This document shows, piece by piece, positions 58,853 to 64,000 of a stretch of DNA of 64,000 nucleotides. The position numbers were made by a program, and so were the translations under genes. Position 1 is the first letter of the stretch. Every line of letters begins with the position of its first letter. The notes beneath the pieces were generated by a model, which saw only the letters and a list, made by a program, of their open reading frames with translations, was not told the origin of the DNA and did no database searches. This DNA comes from G025836975 sp048751585 (GTDB lineage Bacteria > Pseudomonadota > Gammaproteobacteria > Burkholderiales > Burkholderiaceae_B): the NCBI RefSeq assembly GCF_048751585.1, contig NZ_JAZHOB010000002.1, positions 310,001 through 374,000 on the forward strand. The letters run 5' to 3'.

Positions 58853-59685
58853 CCCGTTTCGCCGATGCGGATCTGCAATTGCTCGCCCAGGTCGACGTTA
58901 TTTTGACGGATGTGGACGATACCCTGACCCGGGGCGGCAAGTTGTCGGCCTTGACGCTTGACGCCATGGAACGGTTGGCATGCGGCGGGCTGCGGGTCAT
59001 ACCGGTTACGGGCGGCTGCGCGGGCTGGTGCGACCACATCGTGCGCGCATGGCCGGTGGCCGCCGTTATCGGAGAAAGCGGCGCATTCAGATTTCAGATG
59101 CGGGCCAACGGCGGACTCGGACGGCGTTTCGTACGGCCGCTCGAACAATTGCGGGCCGACCAGCAGCGGCTATTGGAAATTGCGCGTCGGGCGCTGGCTG
59201 CCGTGCCCGAGGCGCGCATGGCAGCCGACCAGGCATACCGGCTTGCCGATGTGGCCATTGACCACTCGCAGGATGTGGGCCCACTGCCCGCATCCAGCAT
59301 AGCCACGATCATCAAGATATTCGAGGACGCCGGCGCACGGGCGCGCGCCAGTTCCATACACGTCAATGCCTGGTTTGGCGACTATGACAAGGCCACCATG
59401 GCAATTGAAATGCTAGCTGAGGACCTGGATATTGATCCTCGGGATCAGTCGCGGCGGGTATTGTTCATTGGCGACGCGCCCAATGACGAGTCGCTTTTTC
59501 GCGCCTACGCATTAAGCGTGGGTGTGGCGAACATAAAGCCTCATCTGAACAGTTTGTCCCATCCTCCCCGTTGGGTTTGCGACGCTGGCCATGGCGCCGG
59601 CTTCGTCGAAATGGCGGACCGCGTCCTGCAAGCCCGCCAACTCGTCGAAGAATCCGCAGTGGAAGCAAGGCTTTCGCCGACGTGA
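58849..59685 (+). CDS. HAD-superfamily phosphatase (type IIB, Cof/SPP-like)
   Basis: A 278-residue haloacid-dehalogenase-fold hydrolase. Motif I is DVDDT (residues 21-25, nucleophile Asp21), motif II is in VIPVTGG, motif III is the Lys of GDYDKATMAI, and motif IV is FIGDAPNDESLF. The large cap between motifs II and III marks subclass IIB, which includes sugar-phosphate and mannosyl-3-phosphoglycerate phosphatases. The ATG overlaps the deoR stop (ATGA), so both proteins are made together. It may dephosphorylate the compound brought in by the divergent Phn-type importer; that link is inferred from position only. Confidence 0.87.
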   Translation: MTRFADADLQLLAQVDVILTDVDDTLTRGGKLSALTLDAMERLACGGLRVIPVTGGCAGWCDHIVRAWPVAAVIGESGAFRFQMRANGGLGRRFVRPLEQLRADQQRLLEIARRALAAVPEARMAADQAYRLADVAIDHSQDVGPLPASSIATIIKIFEDAGARARASSIHVNAWFGDYDKATMAIEMLAEDLDIDPRDQSRRVLFIGDAPNDESLFRAYALSVGVANIKPHLNSLSHPPRWVCDAGHGAGFVEMADRVLQARQLVEESAVEARLSPT

Positions 59686-59742
59686 CGCGGTATATTGTTG
59701 GCTTGATTCGGGGTGGGGCCCGAGTTGTTTGCTCTGGCTCCG

Positions 59743-60651
59743 ATGCGGAGAATTGCCATCTATAAAGCCTACATTCTTCTGGCGTTGACAACACTTTTCT
59801 GGGCGGGTAATTCGATTGCGGGCAAGTTGGCGGTCGGCCATGCTTCGCCGATGGTTCTTGTTACCCTGCGATGGGCCGGTGTGATGGTGGTGCTGTATTT
59901 GCTAAAGAGAGGGCAGATTGCCGCCGACTGGACGGCGATCCGGCCGCGATTGGGCTATCTGCTTTTGCTGGGAACGCTTGGCTTCACCGTCTTTAGCGTG
60001 GCGCTTTATTACGCGCTTATCTACACCACCGCAATCAACACCAGTATTTTGCAAGGGGGCATGCCTCTTTTCGTGTTTGCGGCGAGCTTCATTTTATTTT
60101 CCAGCCGCATAAGCGCAGAGCAGGCGGCAGGTTTTGCTTTCTCTTTTTTAGGCGTGATCGTCATCGCCATGCGCGGCGATCTGGGCAACTTGATTGGCCT
60201 TGACATTAATGTTGGCGATGCGTTGATGCTTATCGCCGTCATGGCTTACGGCATCTATACCGCCGCGCTACGCAGCAAGCCTCAGATGCATTGGACAAGC
60301 TTGATATTCATTCTGTGCGTGGGGGCCACTTTGGCGTCTCTGCCCATGCTGGCTTTCGAAGCGGCTCGGGGTCAAACCATTCTGCCGGATACACGAGGCT
60401 GGGCAGTCATTGCCTATGTCGTTATATTCCCATCCCTTATAGGTCAAGTCTTGTACATCCGGGCAGTCGAACTTATCGGCGCGAATCGAGCCGGCCTGTT
60501 CATCAACTTGCTGCCCGTGTGGGGAGCCTTGCTGGCGGTGACCATTCTGGGAGAAGAGTTTCACCTCTATCACGCGGTGGCGCTGATAGCGATTCTGGCA
60601 GGAATCAGTCTGGCTGAATATGGCGGGCGAAAGCTGGGCAGACAAGAGTAG
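59743..60651 (+). CDS. DMT-superfamily (EamA) transporter
   Basis: A 302-residue protein with ten hydrophobic segments in two EamA repeats (YILLALTTLFWAGNSIAGKL at the start; DALMLIAVMAYGIYTAALRS at the second half). Members export amino acids, nucleotides or drugs. The start is uncertain: the ATG at 59743 gives the family N-terminus but lacks a clear ribosome site, and a GTG at 59713 is in frame. It follows the HAD gene by 57 bases on the same strand and may share its transcript. Confidence 0.87.
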   Translation: MRRIAIYKAYILLALTTLFWAGNSIAGKLAVGHASPMVLVTLRWAGVMVVLYLLKRGQIAADWTAIRPRLGYLLLLGTLGFTVFSVALYYALIYTTAINTSILQGGMPLFVFAASFILFSSRISAEQAAGFAFSFLGVIVIAMRGDLGNLIGLDINVGDALMLIAVMAYGIYTAALRSKPQMHWTSLIFILCVGATLASLPMLAFEAARGQTILPDTRGWAVIAYVVIFPSLIGQVLYIRAVELIGANRAGLFINLLPVWGALLAVTILGEEFHLYHAVALIAILAGISLAEYGGRKLGRQE

Positions 60652-60691
60652 ATAGTTTTGCGAACCGGCGGAATGCCATTGCCGGTTGCCG

Positions 60692-61270
60692 TCAGCCTGC
60701 CCACAAGTTAGGTGTCAGCGCATTTGAATAGCCCGATACAAACTCCTTTGGTTCAGCGCTTTGCGGGTCATACACCGAGCGGTGTATGCGCCCGATATTG
60801 CCGCCATATAGATGGATGCTTACGGAAACTTTATCCGCATAGGCATTGCTGACCCGGTGGATATCGCCGATAGTGGGTGATACGCAAGAGACTTCGCCCT
60901 GGTTCAAGCGAACTTCCGGGCCGACAGCCATCATGCCTTCGCTGGTGCATCGATAGTGTTGTTCCAGTTCGGCGCCTCGCAGCATGGCAATGACGCCCCA
61001 TACGGTGTGGTCATGAATGGGCGTTTTCTGCCCCGGCCCCCAGACGAAGCTAACCAGCGAAAAGCGGTCCAGCGGATCGCCGTACAGCAGATATTGCCTA
61101 TAGAACTCCGGATGCGGTTCCGCAAAGGCTTCAGCCAGCCAGTCGTCTTGAGCGACCAGGCCGCTCATTAATTCGCGGGCTTGATCCAGGACTCCGTCAT
61201 CCCCGGGGGCGCGGCCTTCCATCAGGCGTGTCAGGCTTTCCACCGTGTTCAATAACCGTTTGTTGCTCAT
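60692..61270 (-). CDS. Cysteine dioxygenase (cupin)
   Basis: A 192-residue non-heme iron enzyme that oxidises cysteine to cysteine sulfinate. The iron ligands are His86 and His88 in PIHDHTVWGV and His138 in GDIHRVSN; Tyr155 in SIHLYGGN is the conserved active-site Tyr. The residue equivalent to the mammalian cross-linking Cys93 is Gly, as usual in bacteria. Start chosen at 61270 (MSNKRLLNTVES); the open frame continues about 32 codons upstream without homology. It lies 101 bases after the ABC exporter on the same strand. Thiol dioxygenases for 3-mercaptopropionate are close relatives, so the substrate should be treated as probable. Confidence 0.85.
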   Translation of the reverse strand: MSNKRLLNTVESLTRLMEGRAPGDDGVLDQARELMSGLVAQDDWLAEAFAEPHPEFYRQYLLYGDPLDRFSLVSFVWGPGQKTPIHDHTVWGVIAMLRGAELEQHYRCTSEGMMAVGPEVRLNQGEVSCVSPTIGDIHRVSNAYADKVSVSIHLYGGNIGRIHRSVYDPQSAEPKEFVSGYSNALTPNLWAG

Positions 61271-61371
61271 TTCTGGAGCCCTTCTTGCTTGACTTGAATG
61301 CACTTCTTCGAGCGCGCTAAAGTTCCTTCTGCAAACATAGGATACAACGAGCCGGCATTTGAGCAACGGAA

Positions 61372-63219
61372 CTAGTCTGCCATCTCGTCTCGCTCATCGG
61401 CTAGAAATCCGCCGCACTGGTGTCGCCATAGTCGCGCATAAGTGCCGTTCTTCGCCAGCAGCTCGGCGTGGGTCCCTTGTTCGATGATCTTTCCCTGATC
61501 CATGACGATCAGGCGATCCATGGCGGCAATGGTGGAAAGCCGGTGGGCGATGGCGATGACTGTCTTGCCTTCCATCACTTCGTCCAGGCTTTCCTGTATG
61601 GCCACCTCCACTTCGGAGTCCAGGGCGCTGGTGGCTTCGTCCAGTAGCAGGATAGGTGCGTTTTTTAGCATGACGCGGGCAATAGCGATACGCTGGCGTT
61701 GCCCGCCGGAGAGCTTGACGCCACGCTCACCCACCAAAGTGTCGTAGCCGCTGCGTCCATGCGCATCGCTCAATTGGTGGATGAAGTCATCGGCCTGGGC
61801 ATGGATGGCGGCTTCCTGGATCTCGGCATCGCTCGCGTCGGGGCGTCCATAGGCAATGTTGTCGCGTATGGACCGGTGCAGCAATGACGTATCTTGCGTG
61901 ACCATGCCGATGGCGCTGCGCAGGCTGTCCTGCGTCACCTGGGAAATGTCCTGTCCATCGATGCGTATCCGGCCGCTGTCCAAATCGTAGAAGCGCAGCA
62001 GCAGGCTGATCAGCGTGGATTTTCCGGCGCCCGAACGGCCCACCAGGCCGATCTTCTCGCCGGGGTTCACCGTCAGACTCAGGCCGTCAAGCACTTGGCG
62101 TTCGCCGTTGTAGTTGAAGAAGACGTCGTCGAATTCCACTTTGCCGCATTCCACCTTCAGTGAGGGGGCGCCCGGTATATCTTGCACCTTGGCCACGCGC
62201 GAGAGTGTGGCCATGCCGTCCTGGACGGTACCGATGTTCTCGAACAATGATGTCATTTGCCACATGATCCAGTGCGACATGCCGTTTACGCGCAAGGCCA
62301 TGGCCGTGACGGCGGCTACGGCACCTGTGCTGACTTGTCCGTCATGCCAAAGCAATAGAGCATAACCGCCCGCTGTAAAGATCAGTACGACCACCAGAGC
62401 CTGGTTGACGATCTCGAACTGACTGACCAGGCGCATCTGACGAAAGCCGGTGTCCTTGAAATCCTCCATGGCCTCGCGCGCGAAATGGGCCTCGCGCCTG
62501 GTGTGCGAGAATAGCTTGACGGTCGTTATGTTGGCATAAGCATCGGTGACGCGCCCGGTCATGGAGGATCGGGCATGGGCCTGCTCCTGCCCCACTTTGC
62601 CCAGGCGTGGCACAAAATACACCATGGCCAGGCCGAACAGGATGATCCAGTTGATGAAGGGCAGCATCAGCCGCGCATCGAACCCGCCCGCCAGCGCAAC
62701 GATAGTGATGAAGTACACCCCAATGCCCAGCACGATTTCGATGAAGGTGAATAGCACCTCGCGCACGGCCAGCGCCGTCTGCATGACCTTGGTGGTGACG
62801 CGGCCGGCGAATTCGTCGGAAAAGAACGATAGGCTTTGGCGTAGCATAAGGCGGTGGAAGTCCCAGCGCAGCCGTAGCGGCAGATTGATGGCCAGCACCT
62901 GGTGCTGCACCATGGTGCGCAGCGCCACCAGGCCGATGCTGGCAAGCAATACGATGCCAACCGTCCACAGTACACGCTGCTCATGCGCGGACGCGGGCTC
63001 GCCTCTTTGCCAGACCGAGAGCAGTTCGACGACCTGGCCGAGAAAGGCGAATAGCCAAGCCTCGTAGATCGATACGCTGGCGCTAAACAGGGCCAGCGCC
63101 GCCAGATAGCGGCGCGAACCGCGTGTGCATGCCCACAGGAAGGAAAACAGGCTCTTGGGCGGAAGAGGCGTATCTTCGGGTGGGAAGGGATTGAGCAAGC
63201 GTTCAAATGAGCGGAGCAA
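61372..63219 (-). CDS. ABC exporter, fused permease and ATPase (MsbA/multidrug-like)
   Basis: A 615-residue half-transporter. Residues about 40-330 form six membrane segments of the type I exporter fold; residues about 365-600 are the nucleotide-binding domain with Walker A GRSGAGKSTLISLLLRF, signature KLSGGQRQRIAIARVML, Walker B ILLLDEATSALD and the switch His in IAIAHRLSTI. It works as a homodimer or with another half. The substrate is not evident. It follows the DedA-rhodanese gene by 55 bases and precedes the cysteine dioxygenase, so export of a sulfur compound is one possibility, though multidrug or lipid export is equally likely. Confidence 0.9.
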   Translation of the reverse strand: MLRSFERLLNPFPPEDTPLPPKSLFSFLWACTRGSRRYLAALALFSASVSIYEAWLFAFLGQVVELLSVWQRGEPASAHEQRVLWTVGIVLLASIGLVALRTMVQHQVLAINLPLRLRWDFHRLMLRQSLSFFSDEFAGRVTTKVMQTALAVREVLFTFIEIVLGIGVYFITIVALAGGFDARLMLPFINWIILFGLAMVYFVPRLGKVGQEQAHARSSMTGRVTDAYANITTVKLFSHTRREAHFAREAMEDFKDTGFRQMRLVSQFEIVNQALVVVLIFTAGGYALLLWHDGQVSTGAVAAVTAMALRVNGMSHWIMWQMTSLFENIGTVQDGMATLSRVAKVQDIPGAPSLKVECGKVEFDDVFFNYNGERQVLDGLSLTVNPGEKIGLVGRSGAGKSTLISLLLRFYDLDSGRIRIDGQDISQVTQDSLRSAIGMVTQDTSLLHRSIRDNIAYGRPDASDAEIQEAAIHAQADDFIHQLSDAHGRSGYDTLVGERGVKLSGGQRQRIAIARVMLKNAPILLLDEATSALDSEVEVAIQESLDEVMEGKTVIAIAHRLSTIAAMDRLIVMDQGKIIEQGTHAELLAKNGTYARLWRHQCGGFLADERDEMAD

Positions 63220-63274
63220 AAGCGCCTCCGAAATGATCAGAAGGGAGGTGGGAACGATAAGCAGGCCATGTCAA

Positions 63275-64000
63275 TTACGTATCGGTATCCACCGCATATC
63301 CCGCGTTCAGCCAGGCATCGAGTCCGCCCGCTAGTGGACGGACTCGGCTATAGCCGCTTTTCATCAAGCGTTTGGATACGATTGCGGCCGATGCTTCGTT
63401 AGGGCAATCGCAATACACGATGACTTCTTCGCCAGGCATTGCGCTTGGTGCAATGTCTCCAGCCCGAAAGGCGATGGCGCCGGGGATGCGGCCCTGGGCT
63501 TGCGCCAATGGGGAGCGTACATCGACAACGATGGGGCGGGACTCCGACTGCAACATATCGTAGAGCTCTTGAACGCTGACCCGCTCCATGCACAGCGACT
63601 TGATGAAGCGCTGGCGCTCCCACCATTTTTTTGCGATGAACAGTAGAAGCGCGATGGCCAGCAACAGCGCGCCCAGCATGCCCAGGTTGACCAGTACGTT
63701 CAACAACTCATCAACGGCCGTGCTGAACAGCGAACCCAGATAGACGGCGGAGCCCGACCAGATGGCGGCACCGATGCCGTCGAACAGTAAAAAACTTCTT
63801 TTGCGCGTGCCTACCGTGCCGGACAGTACGCTGGCGATGGATGCGAATCCGGGGATGAACTTGGCCACCATCAGCGAGGACGGCCCCCAGCGTAAATAGA
63901 TTGATTCAGTTTGCCTGATGCAGGAGTCAGGAGACAGGGATATGCGGCAAAGCGTGGAGATCAGTCTGGCGCCGTAGCGCCGGCCCGCCAGATACCACCC
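63275..64000 (-). CDS. DedA-family membrane protein fused to rhodanese domain, 5' end outside window
   Basis: The frame is open to the right edge, so the N-terminus is missing; 241 codons are visible. The first part is the DedA (SNARE-associated) membrane domain: RWGPSSLMVAKFIPGFASIA holds the conserved FxPGxR-like region, here with Phe-Ala instead of Arg-Thr after PG. After the last membrane segment (LLLAIALLLFIAKKWW), residues VQELYDMLQSESRPIVVDVRS to the end form a rhodanese domain with the active-site Cys loop YCDCPNEASAAIV. A cytoplasmic sulfur-transfer or sensing domain attached to a lipid-transport-like membrane domain is a recurring but poorly understood fusion. Confidence 0.88.
   Translation of the reverse strand, partial: GWYLAGRRYGARLISTLCRISLSPDSCIRQTESIYLRWGPSSLMVAKFIPGFASIASVLSGTVGTRKRSFLLFDGIGAAIWSGSAVYLGSLFSTAVDELLNVLVNLGMLGALLLAIALLLFIAKKWWERQRFIKSLCMERVSVQELYDMLQSESRPIVVDVRSPLAQAQGRIPGAIAFRAGDIAPSAMPGEEVIVYCDCPNEASAAIVSKRLMKSGYSRVRPLAGGLDAWLNAGYAVDTDT

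Noticed and set aside
1..64000. tRNA, rRNA, CRISPR arrays, transposases, phage genes or attachment sites
   Set aside because: I looked through the intergenic gaps and the translated frames and saw no cloverleaf, repeat-spacer pattern, transposase/integrase motif or terminal inverted repeats. Short tRNA-like elements cannot be fully excluded by eye.

Overview
The window is a 64 kb piece of a GC-rich betaproteobacterial chromosome, most likely Burkholderiales and probably Alcaligenaceae. This rests on several family-typical markers: an aa3/caa3 oxidase cluster with DUF2970 and a 36-residue assembly peptide, small DUF2909 and DUF3717 proteins, a PhaM-type granule protein, an fmdB-DUF502-aspS operon, and neighbouring glmU and glmS. 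No rRNA, tRNA, insertion sequence, prophage or CRISPR array was seen. Both ends cut through genes: a short cyanophycin synthetase paralogue on the left and a DedA-rhodanese fusion on the right. The genus cannot be fixed from the sequence alone.

Layout. 1-4.4 kb: two tandem cyanophycin synthetases and a small DUF3008 protein. 4.4-14.7 kb: a mixed metabolic block with a Tat-exported dienelactone hydrolase, a lone amino-acid ABC ATPase, a 2OG-Fe(II) oxygenase, a VanA-like Rieske oxygenase behind a perfect inverted repeat, an aminotransferase, a 3-hydroxyisobutyrate-dehydrogenase-like enzyme, ubiA, a GMC oxidoreductase and a putative Na+/H+ antiporter. 14.8-19.8 kb: the operon fmdB-DUF502-aspS-EEP hydrolase-clsB. 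19.9-24.4 kb: glutathione-dependent formaldehyde detoxification (frmA, frmB), an orphan branched-chain-type binding protein, and rpoH behind a perfect CIRCE operator, followed by a C-rich, terminator-anchored small-RNA candidate. 24.5-27.1 kb: a CPA1 antiporter with a C-terminal cyclic-nucleotide-binding-like domain.

27.1-35.5 kb is the cytochrome c oxidase locus: structural genes ctaC, ctaD and ctaE plus biogenesis genes (SURF1, heme A and heme O synthases, a Sco protein and a Sco-like protein). The Cox11/CtaG gene is not present there. 35.8-44.2 kb holds a Nudix hydrolase, DUF3717, PhaM, and glmU and glmS separated by an MFS exporter, a glycosyltransferase and an Lrp regulator; glmS and glmU together make UDP-GlcNAc for cell wall and LPS.

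44.3-54.2 kb looks accessory. It is dense in regulators (MarR, LysR, two GlxA/AraC types) paired with single enzymes or short catabolic sets (thioesterase, AcuI-like reductase, HCCA-isomerase-like protein, MHS transporter, class II aldolase, isochorismatase-family hydrolase, exported metallo-beta-lactamase-fold hydrolase). Several short palindromes or repeats in the divergent promoters are good operator candidates. 54.3-59.7 kb is the most system-like part: a PhnD-PhnC-PhnE-PhnE importer divergent from a DeoR regulator and a translationally coupled HAD phosphatase, with no C-P lyase or phosphonatase. This suggests uptake and dephosphorylation of an unknown organophosphate. 59.7-64 kb holds a DMT exporter, cysteine dioxygenase, an ABC exporter and the DedA-rhodanese protein.
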